A DNA stretch of 45,807 nt from DTYU01 sp040757355 (GCA_040757355.1 JBFLWY010000023.1:1-45807); one strand, 5' to 3'; shown: positions 15,140 to 24,106, counted from the stretch's first letter. Notes: generated from the letters alone by a model not told the origin. Made by a program: numbers and translations.

Positions 15140-16705
15140 ATGAGCTTAAGTAAGCCCAACGTCAGTGCTGCTACGGTTACTACAACCCGCGTTTCACCCG
15201 CTCCCCTTTCCGGACTGTGTGTGACTTGCGTCGACGGCTGCCCCGGCTACTGCGAGGTGGGAAGATCCGCTCTTCGCGGCCGAGAAATTATCTATCCACA
15301 GCCCTTCGGCACGTCTACAAGCGGAGCGGAAAAGGACTATCCCGTTGATTTTTCCTATTTTAATATCCAGGGAACATGCGTTGGGGCGGTCGGCGTTGAA
15401 GCTGACCCCGACAAGGCGACCTTCCCCGCTGTAGATATTTCTACGGAAGTGGGCACTCCCGGCAACAAGGTAAAAATGAAATATCCCTTTTTTACCGGCG
15501 CCCTGGGCTCAACCGATATCGCCCGGATAAATTGGGAGGGTTGCGCTGTTGGCGCAGCCATTTGCGGGACGATCCTGGTTTGCGGCGAAAACGTCTGCGG
15601 TATGGACCCGAATGCAGAAATCAGCAACGGAAGAGTGGTCAAATCCCCTGAGTTGGAGAGAAGGGTTCAGGTTTTCAAGGACTGGTACGACGGTTACGGG
15701 CTGATGGTCGTACAGTTAAACGTAGAAGATACGCGCCTGGGTGTTGCCGAGTACGCAATCGATAAACTCGGCGTTGAAGGTATAGAGCTTAAATGGGGGC
15801 AGGGTGCCAAGTGCATCGGCGGCGAAGTGAAGCTCCCAAGTCTGGAAAGAGCCCTGCAGTTGAAGCAAAGGGGCTACATCGTGCAACCCGACCCGGAAGA
15901 CCCGGCGGTTCAAGAGCAGTTTAAACTCGGGGGGATTAGCGAATTTGAACGGCATTCGCGATTGGGGATGGTGGAGGAAGAGACCTTTCTCAAGGAAGTG
16001 GAAAGGCTCAGAAACCTCGGCGCAAAATATGTCACGCTGAAAACGGGGGCTTACCGCGCGGCCGACCTGGCCAGGGCTGTAAAATACGCTTCCTTGGGCA
16101 AAATTGACCTGCTGACCGTGGACGGCGCCGGCGGCGGGACCGGTATGAGCCCCTGGCGGATGATGAACGAATGGGGAATTCCCACCGTTCACCTCGAAAG
16201 CCTCCTTTATCAATTCTTAAAGAGACTCGAACAAAAAGGCGAGTTTGTACCGGTGTGTGCCATCGCCGGCGGGATCGTCCTCGAAGACCAAATCTTCAAA
16301 GCCGTCGCGCTGGGAGCACCGTATATAAAGGCCGTCTGCATGGGAAGGTCGACACTCACCGCCGCTATGGTCGGCAAGACGCAAGCCAAGAGCCTGGAAG
16401 AGGTGTACGGAAAAGGCAAGGAGTACCGCGATGCCGTACTGCGTACTTTCATCGGTGCCACAGCGCTAAAGGATAAATATGGGAAGGACTTTGATAAGAT
16501 CCCGCCGGCGGCAATCGGCATCTATACCTACTACGACAGACTTGCGGTAGGTTTAAGACAGCTTATGGCGGGAGCACGCAAGTTCAAGCTCGACGCGATA
16601 GAAAGGACCGACCTCGTCGCCTTGACCCGGGAAGCTGCGGAAGTAACAGGGATTCCTTACGTAATGGAATCGGATCTGGAAGAGATCGATAGGATCTTGG
16701 GATAA
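15140..16705 (+). CDS. FMN-binding glutamate-synthase-like protein, copy 2
   Basis: 521 residues; AAGGAGG is 11 bases before the ATG. Tandem paralog of copy 1 over its full length, with the same N-terminal CX2CX3CX3C motif (Cys27, 30, 34, 38), VELKWGQGAKCIGG and LTVDGAGGGTGMSPWRMMNEWG. It likewise lacks the amidotransferase domain and the usual 3Fe-4S motif. Two retained paralogs suggest a heteromer or two related reactions. A 35-base gap with AAGGAGGG joins it to the ferredoxin gene, so from here to 22166 the genes look like one transcription unit opened by the ANTAR element at 14902. Confidence 0.85.
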   Translation: MSLSKPNVSAATVTTTRVSPAPLSGLCVTCVDGCPGYCEVGRSALRGREIIYPQPFGTSTSGAEKDYPVDFSYFNIQGTCVGAVGVEADPDKATFPAVDISTEVGTPGNKVKMKYPFFTGALGSTDIARINWEGCAVGAAICGTILVCGENVCGMDPNAEISNGRVVKSPELERRVQVFKDWYDGYGLMVVQLNVEDTRLGVAEYAIDKLGVEGIELKWGQGAKCIGGEVKLPSLERALQLKQRGYIVQPDPEDPAVQEQFKLGGISEFERHSRLGMVEEETFLKEVERLRNLGAKYVTLKTGAYRAADLARAVKYASLGKIDLLTVDGAGGGTGMSPWRMMNEWGIPTVHLESLLYQFLKRLEQKGEFVPVCAIAGGIVLEDQIFKAVALGAPYIKAVCMGRSTLTAAMVGKTQAKSLEEVYGKGKEYRDAVLRTFIGATALKDKYGKDFDKIPPAAIGIYTYYDRLAVGLRQLMAGARKFKLDAIERTDLVALTREAAEVTGIPYVMESDLEEIDRILG

Positions 16706-16721
16706 GAAGGAGGGTTTGAAT

Positions 16722-16949
16722 ATGCTTAATATGATTTGCAACCAGTTTTGTCCCGCCCCTTTTTGTATAACGGTTTGCCCCGTGGATGCAATAAGCATCT
16801 CGTCCAAGGACAACAATGTTTACGTTGATACAGAGAAGTGCAACAGGTGTAGGCTCTGCGGGTTTATGTGCGTTACCTACAGCCGTGATCAATCGTTGCA
16901 GGGGAAGAGGCCGTGGGTCTCCACTGATTTTGTTAAGGCGGCCAGATAA
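16722..16949 (+). CDS. small ferredoxin-like protein
   Basis: 75 residues from the ATG at 16722 (GGAGG eight bases upstream). Two cysteine groups: MICNQFCPAPFCITVCPVDAI and EKCNRCRLCGFMCVTY. The second is a normal CX2CX2CX3C; the first is rearranged with extra cysteines (CX3CX4CX3CP). It probably carries one or two [4Fe-4S] clusters and passes electrons between the NuoE/F-like subunits and the glutamate-synthase-like flavoproteins on either side; that is inferred from gene order. Confidence 0.75.
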   Translation: MLNMICNQFCPAPFCITVCPVDAISISSKDNNVYVDTEKCNRCRLCGFMCVTYSRDQSLQGKRPWVSTDFVKAAR

Positions 16950-17243
16950 CGGCCGTCGGTAGTCAGTCGTCGGGCGTCGGAGAGACAATAAACAAAAGGG
17001 CTTTTTCTGACGACCAAATATGGAGCCGGTGCCTGAGCGGCCGCTACCGTTTGCCCTTATTGCCCCAGCACTCAGTATCTATGTTTTACATTTGTCACGA
17101 TGTGTTGTGCTCCTCCTCAGCTTTACCCAGGCGTTCCAGCGATACTGTTCCACCTGAGTGCTGGGTGGACCCTCTTTCATCTGCTTGAGTTTTTGAGGGG
17201 TAATAATCTCCTTGGGCAGGCTTAGGAAAGGAAGTCAAAACGG
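16950..17243. other. intergenic stretch with TIR element 2
   Basis: Holds short GTCGG-type simple repeats at 16960-16985, a TIR element at 17064-17165 and an AGGAAG ribosome site before the next gene. No terminator is evident. Confidence 0.4.
17064..17165. repeat. TIR element 2 (102 bp)
   Basis: CCCAGCACTCAG...CTGAGTGCTGGG with perfect 12-base inverted ends and a further short match, GTATC/GATAC, inside. Confidence 0.75.
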
Positions 17244-17947
17244 ATGGATGAAGAGCTTGTTTTTGTCAAAGATATACTCCCCTACTACAGGCAGTCGCGG
17301 AGTGAAATAATTCCGATCTTGCAGAAGGTCCAGTCCGGCCTGGGTTACCTCCCGGAAAAAGCCGTTGCGGAAATCGCAAAATACCTCCACCTCCCACCAA
17401 GCGACGTTTACGCTGTTGCNNNNNNNNNNNNNNNNNNNNNNNNNNNNNNNNNNNNNNNNNNNNNNNNNNNNNNNNNNNNNNNNNNNNNNNNNNNNNNNNN
17501 NNNNNNNNNNNNNNNNNNNAGTCGCGGAGTGAAATAATTCCGATCTTGCAGAAGGTCCAGTCCGGCCTGGGTTACCTCCCGGAAAAAGCCGTTGCGGAAA
17601 TCGCAAAATACCTCCACCTCCCACCAAGCGACGTTTACGCTGTTGCTTCATTCTACGACCAGTTCAGGCTCCAGCCTTTGGGACGGAGAAGAATTGCGGT
17701 CTGCCGCGGTACCGCCTGCCACGTCCGGGGCGCACCGCAGATCTTAAAGCAAATAGAGACTATAACGCTGCTAAAAGAAGGGGATACCTCCGCGGACCTG
17801 GAGTATACACTTGAGACCGTTGGGTGTATCGGCTGCTGTGCCCTGGCGCCGTGCGTGAGAGTAAACAAAGACGTTTTCGGCGAAATGACACCGGCCAAGG
17901 TAAACAAACTATTCCACAGTTTCGGGGAGGAAGACCAGGATGTCTGA
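17244..17947 (+). CDS. NuoE/HydC-like [2Fe-2S] thioredoxin-fold subunit
   Basis: About 158 residues once the false gap is removed (227 bases, leaving an exact multiple of three). Order: helical N-terminus (LPYYRQSRSEIIPILQKVQSGLGYLPEKAVAEIAKYL) and a thioredoxin-like [2Fe-2S] domain with CRGTACHVRGA and CIGCCALAP, the four usual ligands. This family feeds electrons in NADH-linked hydrogenases, formate dehydrogenases and complex I. It overlaps the NuoF-like gene by eight bases, so they should be made together. Its paralog in the fdh operon (45191-45670) differs clearly in sequence. Confidence 0.88.
17420..17519. other. assembly gap (100 N) inside the NuoE-like gene
   Basis: Exactly 100 N, with bases 17293-17419 repeated exactly at 17520-17646 (127 bp). 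Same signature as the gap at 7391: two contigs overlapping by one k-mer, not missing sequence. Confidence 0.93.
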
Positions 17948-19556
17948 AATTAAGCGCACCATCTCCGTTTGTCAGGGTACGGGCTGCATTTCGGGAGGTA
18001 GCGAAGAGGTCTATTCCCTACTGGAAACTGAACTAACGAACCTTGGAGCTGCAAGGATACAAGTCAAACGGACCGGCTGCCACGGTTTCTGCCAACAGGG
18101 GCCCGTTGTTGTGGTCGGACCCGAAGGCGTATTTTACACAAAGGTAAAGTCCGAGGACGTAAAAGAGATCATCGCTGCAACAGTTGCCGGGAGAAAACCT
18201 CTGGAGCGACTCCTGTACCGCGACCCCGTATCCGGACAGACATTCAGCCGCTATGCAGAAATCCCGTTTTACAGTAAGCAAGAGCGGGTGATCTTGAGAA
18301 ACTGCGGGAATATCGACCCCGAGGACATAAACGACTACCTCGCCGCCGGCGGGTATCAGGCCCTGCCAAAAGCGCTCACAGAGATGTCCCCGCGTGACGT
18401 TATTGAAGCAGTTAAACGGTCCGGACTGCGAGGACTCGGCGGCGCCGGCTTTTCGGCGGGCAGGAAGTGGGATGCCTGTTACCGTGCTCCCGGCACAGAA
18501 AAGTTTGTAATTTGCAACGGCGACGAAGGCGACCCGGGGGCTTTTCAGGACCGCTCCGTAATGGAAGGCGACCCGCATTCAGTGTTGGAAGGAATGATAA
18601 TCGCCGGTTATGCCATCGGCGCTTCAAAAGGTTACATTTACGTTCGCGCTGAATACCCGCTTGCGGTCAACCGCCTGAAAACCGCAATCCGACAGGCCGC
18701 TGAAAGAGGGTTCCTCGGCAAGGGAATCCTGGGGACCGGTTTTTGCTTCGAAATAGAAATTTTTCAGGGGGCGGGGGCTTTCGTCTGTGGCGAGTCAACG
18801 GCCCTGGTGCGGTCGATGGAAGGGTACCGGGGGTTGCCCAGTCCCCTACCCCGCCCGCGCACCTCGGAAGCAGGCCTGTGGAGTAAACCCACGCTGCTCA
18901 ACAATGTCAAAACTTTTGCCAGTATCCCCCGCATAATATCGCAGGGCGCCGATTGGTTTGCCGCGATAGGCACAGAAAGGAGCAAAGGCACTGCAGTTTT
19001 TTCCCTGACGGGGAAGGTGGCCAATTGCGGTTTGGTCGAGGTGCCCATGGGAACGTCTCTGCACAAGATAATTTTCGATATCGGCGGGGGTATCCAGGAT
19101 AACGTACCGTTCAAGGCCGTTCAGACCGGGGGTCCCTCGGGAGGCTGCCTGCCGGCGGAGATGCTCGACATGCCTGTGGATTTCGACTCTCTTTCCGCCG
19201 CAGGCTCAATCATGGGCTCCGGGGGAATGGTAATCGTGGACCAAAACACCTGTATGGTTGACCTGGCACGCTATTTTTTGGACTTCACGCAGCGGGAATC
19301 TTGCGGCCAGTGCATCCCCTGCCGTTTGGGGACCAAACAGATGTTTGACATCCTCGACGACATCACTAAGGGCAGGGGGAAAAGCGGCGACATCGAACTG
19401 CTCATGGAACTGGGAAAGATCCTAACAAAGAGTTCCCTGTGCGGTCTGGGCAAAACCGCACCCAATCCGGTCCTCACGACAATCCGTTACTTCCGCAGGG
19501 AATATGAAGAGCATATTCACGAACACCGCTGCCGCGCCGGTGTTTGTCAGATGTGA
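17940..19556 (+). CDS. NuoF/HydB-like NAD(P)H- and FMN-binding subunit
   Basis: 538 residues. N-terminal thioredoxin-like [2Fe-2S] domain (SVCQGTGCISGG, then GCHGFC), then the NADH/FMN domain (GLRGLGGAGFSAGRKW, NGDEGDPGAFQDRS, GAGAFVCGESTAL), the SLBB part and the C-terminal [4Fe-4S] ligands ESCGQCIPC...SLCGLG. It ends shortly after CRAGVCQM and so lacks the two-cluster ferredoxin tail of its paralog at 43203-45185. It should be the NAD(P)H-oxidising or -reducing entry point of the complex formed with the NuoE-like subunit and the molybdopterin-type protein that follows. Confidence 0.9.
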   Translation: MSEIKRTISVCQGTGCISGGSEEVYSLLETELTNLGAARIQVKRTGCHGFCQQGPVVVVGPEGVFYTKVKSEDVKEIIAATVAGRKPLERLLYRDPVSGQTFSRYAEIPFYSKQERVILRNCGNIDPEDINDYLAAGGYQALPKALTEMSPRDVIEAVKRSGLRGLGGAGFSAGRKWDACYRAPGTEKFVICNGDEGDPGAFQDRSVMEGDPHSVLEGMIIAGYAIGASKGYIYVRAEYPLAVNRLKTAIRQAAERGFLGKGILGTGFCFEIEIFQGAGAFVCGESTALVRSMEGYRGLPSPLPRPRTSEAGLWSKPTLLNNVKTFASIPRIISQGADWFAAIGTERSKGTAVFSLTGKVANCGLVEVPMGTSLHKIIFDIGGGIQDNVPFKAVQTGGPSGGCLPAEMLDMPVDFDSLSAAGSIMGSGGMVIVDQNTCMVDLARYFLDFTQRESCGQCIPCRLGTKQMFDILDDITKGRGKSGDIELLMELGKILTKSSLCGLGKTAPNPVLTTIRYFRREYEEHIHEHRCRAGVCQM

Positions 19557-19568
19557 GGTTTGAGTATC

Positions 19569-22166
19569 ATGGAGAAGCTCACTCTTTTAGTTGACAACAA
19601 AAAGGTTACGGCCCGAAACGGGATGACCGTCTTAGAAACCGCTCTCTCAAGTAACATCTACATCCCCCACCTCTGCCACCATCCCTACCTGAGTCCCGCA
19701 GGAGTGTGCCGGCTTTGTTATGTTGAACTTGACGGCAAGGGTCCTGTTTTGTCCTGCAGGACACCGGTTGAAAACGGAATGGTCATCCGAACGAAGACCC
19801 CCGAAATTGACGAAATCCGCCGCGGTCTCGTTGAGCTGCTGATCGCAAATCATCATGACGACTGTCGCAACTGCGGTAAAAAGGGCAGATGTGAACTTCA
19901 ACGCGTGATGGCTTACCTGCGGATTGACAGGAAGAAAACGGCGCGGTTGAGGTTTGCCGAATCAAGCCCGGAGCTTGACACCTCTAATCCATTCTTCAAC
20001 CTCGATCCGGCCAAATGCGTGCTCTGCGAGAGATGTGTACGCATATGCGGAGACCATCTGCACATAAACGCGATTGCGGTTGTGGGACGCGGTTACAGGA
20101 GCAGGGTCGCCACTGCGGGAGGAAAGCCGCTCGCTGAATCCGCTTGTGAATCCTGCGGGGAGTGCGTGGAAAGCTGCCCGGTAGGCGGTCTTGTTTATAA
20201 AGAGTACCAGCGGCCGGAAAGACACATACCAACGGTCTGCCCTTACTGTAGCACGGGCTGCGGGCTCAAACTCGGCGTACGCGAGTCCAGGATAATCAAC
20301 GCCCAGGGTGATTTGTTGTGCGCGAGGGGTCGTTTCGGCTGGCGTTATATCTACGCGTACGACAGGCTCCAATCCCCGTTGGTGAAAACGGAACAAGGTT
20401 TTGTTGAGGTTTCGTGGGAAGACGCGGCCCTTTCGGCAGCATCACAATTTTCCCGTTACAATGGCGGAGAAATCGCATTTATCGTCTCCGCCAGGTGCAC
20501 CAATGAAGACGCTTACCTTATTCAGAAGTTCGCCAGAAGCGTACTGCATACCAACAACGTGGACAACACGGCCCGCCTTTCACACGCCGCCAGTTTGGAA
20601 GCGCTTTGGGAGGCAACCGGCACCGGTGGAGCAACCAACCCTATTGCAGATGTGGCGGGAGCAGCCTGTATTCTGCTTGCGGGAGCCAACGTCACCAAGA
20701 CCCATCCCGCAGTCACACGGCTGCTCAAACAAGCAGTAAAACACGGGAGTAAACTTATTGTAATCGACCCTGTAGAAAACGATCTCTCCCGCTTCGCGCA
20801 CGTGTGGGTGAAGCCCTACCCGGGAACAGACCTGGCTTTGCTTATGGGCATAGCCGGTGTAATCGTCGAAGAGGGTCTTGCAGACGAGGATTTTGTGCAG
20901 CGAAGGTGCGCTGACTTCGCATCCTTGAAAGAAGTTTTAGCGGACTTCCCCCTCGGTAGAGTGGAAAGGCTGACCGGCGTTCCGCGCGAAACGGTGGTCG
21001 AAGTAGCGCAGCTTTTTGCCGGTATGAAACCAGCGATGATCTTGTGGTCTACGGGGATTACCCAACACTTTCACGGCAAGAACACGATCCATGCCCTGAT
21101 CAACCTTGCAATGCTTACCGGAAACGTCGGCAAGCCTTCCGCCGGCCTTTATCCCCTTCTGGAACAAAACAACGCTCAGGGCGTTAGTGACATGGGTTGC
21201 CTGCCCGCCTTCTATCCGGGCTTTCAGCCGGTAACCGACCCTGTGACCAGGGAAAAGTTTAGTACCGCCTGGAAAACCAAATTGAGCGGGTCACCAGGGT
21301 TCACTCTCACGCAACTATGTGACGCGGTCTTGGATGGAAAAATTAAGGCCTTATATGTGATCGGGGCCAATCCGTTGATGGATATGCCGGACAGGCAGAA
21401 GCTCGCTGACTGCCTCCAAAAAGTTGAATTCCTTGTGCTTCAAGACTTATTCCCGAATGAAACCGCTGCTTACGCCCACCTTATTTTACCGGCAGCCGGT
21501 TTTGCAGAAAAAGAAGGTACATATACTTGCGCGGACCGTAGGGTAAACAGGCTTAGCAAGGCCGCGGAGCCGGCCGGCCGGTCTCTTTCCGACTGGGAAA
21601 TTATCTGTAAAGTCGCCGGCGCAATGGGGGCTTCCGGTTTCGACTTCGGCCACCCGGGTGAGATCACGAAAGAGATAGCTTCTCTTGTTCCGGGTTACGA
21701 CACTGTATTGTCTCACGAGCTGATTAACGGGCTTACCTCCACCTGTCAATCAGGGGCTCCCCTTCTGCACAGCGAGGGTTTCAGCACGCCAACCGGCAAA
21801 GGAAAGCTCGTTCCTGTAGAGTACGAAGGTCCTCTGGAACGCCCCGACATCGAATTTCCGTTAACTCTGATCACAAGGAGAAACACCTTATTCTATGGTA
21901 CGTGCGCACATAAAGTCGACGGGTTCCGCCACCTGGCAGCCGGAGAATTTCTCGAATTAAACCCCAAAGACGCCGCAGATCTGGGTATTAACGACGGCGA
22001 AGAGGTCAGTGTTCTTTCCCGCCGTGGACAACTCAGCTTACGGGTCATGATCACCGATTGCCCGCCGCCATCTGTAGTTGTTCTAAACTACAATTCGCCG
22101 CAGAAGCCCGGCAATCTCCTCAGTTATAAGGAACCCAAGATTTGCCCTGTCCGCATTGAAAAGTAA
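19569..22166 (+). CDS. FdhA/NuoG-like molybdopterin oxidoreductase with Ser in place of Sec
   Basis: 865 residues from the ATG at 19569 (GAGG ten bases upstream). N-terminal [2Fe-2S] ferredoxin (CHHPYLSPAGVCRLC), NuoG-type Cys motif (CRNCGKKGRC), two [4Fe-4S] motifs (CVLCERCVRIC, CESCGECVESCP), the CPYCSTGC cluster and a full MopB domain. It resembles the true FdhA in this window throughout, but the active site differs: CARLUHSP is TARLSHAA (codon TCA versus TGA), LCIKGRFG is LCARGRFG (Lys44 of E. coli FdhH to Arg), and YPLRGQNN is YPLLEQNN (Arg333 to Leu). Only the His after Sec remains. It is unlikely to act on formate; it may serve as electron wiring or act on another substrate in the neighbouring glutamate-synthase-like system. 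Confidence 0.88.
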   Translation: MEKLTLLVDNKKVTARNGMTVLETALSSNIYIPHLCHHPYLSPAGVCRLCYVELDGKGPVLSCRTPVENGMVIRTKTPEIDEIRRGLVELLIANHHDDCRNCGKKGRCELQRVMAYLRIDRKKTARLRFAESSPELDTSNPFFNLDPAKCVLCERCVRICGDHLHINAIAVVGRGYRSRVATAGGKPLAESACESCGECVESCPVGGLVYKEYQRPERHIPTVCPYCSTGCGLKLGVRESRIINAQGDLLCARGRFGWRYIYAYDRLQSPLVKTEQGFVEVSWEDAALSAASQFSRYNGGEIAFIVSARCTNEDAYLIQKFARSVLHTNNVDNTARLSHAASLEALWEATGTGGATNPIADVAGAACILLAGANVTKTHPAVTRLLKQAVKHGSKLIVIDPVENDLSRFAHVWVKPYPGTDLALLMGIAGVIVEEGLADEDFVQRRCADFASLKEVLADFPLGRVERLTGVPRETVVEVAQLFAGMKPAMILWSTGITQHFHGKNTIHALINLAMLTGNVGKPSAGLYPLLEQNNAQGVSDMGCLPAFYPGFQPVTDPVTREKFSTAWKTKLSGSPGFTLTQLCDAVLDGKIKALYVIGANPLMDMPDRQKLADCLQKVEFLVLQDLFPNETAAYAHLILPAAGFAEKEGTYTCADRRVNRLSKAAEPAGRSLSDWEIICKVAGAMGASGFDFGHPGEITKEIASLVPGYDTVLSHELINGLTSTCQSGAPLLHSEGFSTPTGKGKLVPVEYEGPLERPDIEFPLTLITRRNTLFYGTCAHKVDGFRHLAAGEFLELNPKDAADLGINDGEEVSVLSRRGQLSLRVMITDCPPPSVVVLNYNSPQKPGNLLSYKEPKICPVRIEK

Positions 22167-22206
22167 TGTTTAGCACGGGCTGGCTTCATTATACGTATAA
22201 GCAAAC

Positions 22207-22252
22207 AACCTGGGGTCCCTTTTTACCACTTTCGCCCCGGGTTTCTTTTATG
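22207..22252 (+). terminator. terminator of the gltB-like/Nuo-like transcription unit
   Basis: AACCTGGGG pairs with CCCCGGGTT across a 19-base loop and is followed by TTCTTTT. Confidence 0.65.
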
Positions 22253-22313
22253 CTATATTAAAGTTTAGAACTGTTGCTCCCGGTCACGAACAATCTTTTT
22301 TGGAGTGGTGACA

Positions 22314-22805
22314 ATGAAACACACACTTGCCGTATTGGCGCTGAACAAGCCCGGTGTGCTGGCGCGGATTGCAGGACTCTTGAGCCGGCGGAACTTCAAT
22401 ATAGAGAGTATAACCGCCGGTCACACGGAGGAGCCGAATATCTCCCGGCTTACCCTCGTGGTCCAGGGAGACGACAGGGTTATCGACCAGGTGGTTAAAC
22501 AAGTGTCGAAGCTCATCGATGTCCTCAAGGTGGAACGTTTGGACCAAAATGTGATCGACAGGGAGCTTGCCCTGATAAAAGTGAAGGCTGATCCCTCACG
22601 CCGGTCCGACATCGTGGATATAGTGGAGATATTCAGGGCACACATCGTAGATGTAGGCAAAGAAACGATGGTAGTCGAAATGACCGGTGACGAAGAGAAG
22701 ATCGACGCACTTTGCGAGGTCTTGAGCGAACACGGTATTCTCGAAATGGTCCGGACCGGCAAGGTCACCCTGACAAGAGGGGCGCACCTGGTAAAAGGAG
22801 ATTAA
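22314..22805 (+). CDS. ilvN: acetolactate synthase small (regulatory) subunit
   Basis: 163 residues from the ATG at 22314 (GGAG eight bases upstream; a GTG three codons earlier is less likely). The N-terminal ACT domain (LAVLALNKPGVLARIAGLLSRRNFNIESITAG) and the C-terminal ALS_ss_C domain (VKADPSRRSDIVDIVEIFRAHIVDVG..) are complete and of normal length. It binds branched-chain amino acids, mainly valine, to regulate the catalytic subunit IlvB in isoleucine/valine synthesis. No ilvB, ilvC or leu genes stand beside it and it has its own terminator, so it is a solitary copy. Confidence 0.9.
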   Translation: MKHTLAVLALNKPGVLARIAGLLSRRNFNIESITAGHTEEPNISRLTLVVQGDDRVIDQVVKQVSKLIDVLKVERLDQNVIDRELALIKVKADPSRRSDIVDIVEIFRAHIVDVGKETMVVEMTGDEEKIDALCEVLSEHGILEMVRTGKVTLTRGAHLVKGD

Positions 22806-22828
22806 CCGGTTGACCTGTGACAGCGGTT

Positions 22829-22855
22829 TAAGAGTCGCCTCAGGCGGCTCTTTCC
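22829..22855 (+). terminator. terminator after ilvN
   Basis: AAGAGTCGCC TCA GGCGGCTCTTT: a nine-to-ten-base stem followed by T. Confidence 0.65.
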
Positions 22856-23205
22856 ATTTGGTACACCGAAAATTCGCTTGATATGTGTATTATTTTACAA
22901 GGAGTCCAGCATATCGACTGAACAAGACGTGTTACATTATGTTGGTTTCCGGTGCAAAGCGCTTACCTCTCAGCAACCGCCGTACGTTTTGGCAAATTGT
23001 TAGCCGGGAAAATTCGATAATTATGGTTAAAGAGATGATTCCGCTTGTTCATTGTGCAACCGGTTTCGTGCATGTTAAGTACCGATTACCGAAGGAAGTC
23101 CCCATGCCGCGATCAAACGGCACCACTAAATCTGAAAACGGGGCGAACAGACCTGTAAGCTGGTTACTTAAATGCAGTAGTTGTAACAAAAACGGAGGAG
23201 GGCCT
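22856..23205. other. intergenic region before the C26 hydrolase
   Basis: The hydrolase frame stays open back to 22885, but the extension has no family similarity and the good ribosome site lies at 23194, so I treat this as non-coding leader. No riboswitch or hairpin is recognised. Confidence 0.45.
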
Positions 23206-23949
23206 ATGCGTCCTGCAATCATTGGAATCACCGCCGCCATTGACGAAGACGATGAAAGGTTTTGTTTGACCCGCCATTACGTTAATGCGGTAACTCAGGC
23301 CGGAGGACTGCCCTTCATCCTGCCTTCGCTGTCTATTAATTTGGCCGCAGCAATTTTGGAAAGGGTTCAAGGGTTGATTCTATCCGGCGGCGGCGATCTA
23401 GACCCCTCTTATTTCGGTGAGGAACCCTTACCGGCGACCAAAAAAATCGCCCCGCGCCGCGACGCTTTTGAGATCGCAGTCGCCCGGGCGGCCCTTGTCC
23501 GCAAGATCCCCGTCCTTGGTATATGCAGGGGACTGCAGGTACTCAACGTGGCAGCCGGAGGGAAAGTCTTTCAGGACATCAGCCTCGGTGTTTACAACCC
23601 CCTAAAGCATTTCCAGGATGCACCGCGCTGGCATGCTACGCACCACATCGAAATCCTGCCGGGCTCAAAGCTGGCCTCCATTTTCGGCACTTTACGGCTG
23701 CGGGTTAACTCCTTTCACCATCAGGCGGTACGCCGGCTGGCACCGGTCTTCAAAGCAACCGCCTGGGCATCGGATGGTGTTATTGAAGCGATCGAGGCTG
23801 AAGTGCATCCTTTTGCGGTAGGGGTCCAGTTTCATCCTGAGGGAATGTGGGAAAACGAGCCGGTATTCTTAAAGCTGTTTTCCGCACTAATCGCATCCTG
23901 CGTACATTCCTCGGAACCTTCCGTAAGTGGGAAAAGTTTTCCTCCTTAA
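23206..23949 (+). CDS. gamma-glutamyl-GABA hydrolase-like class I amidotransferase (peptidase C26)
   Basis: 247 residues from the ATG at 23206 (GGAGGAGG upstream and the conserved RPAIIGITA start). It carries the nucleophile elbow GICRGLQVLNVAAGG (Cys), FHHQAV, and VQFHPEG with the His-Glu of the triad. PuuD-type enzymes cleave gamma-glutamyl-gamma-aminobutyrate or similar gamma-glutamyl amides to glutamate plus amine. Gamma-glutamyl chemistry also fits a repurposed glutamine-synthetase homolog in the same window, but the genes are 10 kb apart and share no visible signal. Family assignment is solid, substrate is not. Confidence 0.85.
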   Translation: MRPAIIGITAAIDEDDERFCLTRHYVNAVTQAGGLPFILPSLSINLAAAILERVQGLILSGGGDLDPSYFGEEPLPATKKIAPRRDAFEIAVARAALVRKIPVLGICRGLQVLNVAAGGKVFQDISLGVYNPLKHFQDAPRWHATHHIEILPGSKLASIFGTLRLRVNSFHHQAVRRLAPVFKATAWASDGVIEAIEAEVHPFAVGVQFHPEGMWENEPVFLKLFSALIASCVHSSEPSVSGKSFPP

Positions 23950-24045
23950 ACGACTATTACCCACCCGCTGCTATCTTCAAGACCGAGTATCTCCAACGCA
24001 CAAGTAACGCCCGGTTTAGGAAAAGTCATCGTTTTTAAAAACTTC

Positions 24046-24075
24046 TTACACTTTTGCCCTTTAGGCCTATATAAT
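24046..24075 (+). promoter_or_regulatory. possible promoter upstream of the response regulator
   Basis: TTACAC, 18-base spacer, TATAAT. It lies 250 bases before the coding start, with a TIR element in between. Confidence 0.4.
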
Positions 24076-24106
24076 TATTACATCTTATTGAGGGAGTCGT
24101 TCACAA

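Noticed and set aside
22885..23205. N-terminal extension of the C26 hydrolase
   Set aside because: No family similarity; GGAGGAGG and the conserved start at 23206 decide the start.
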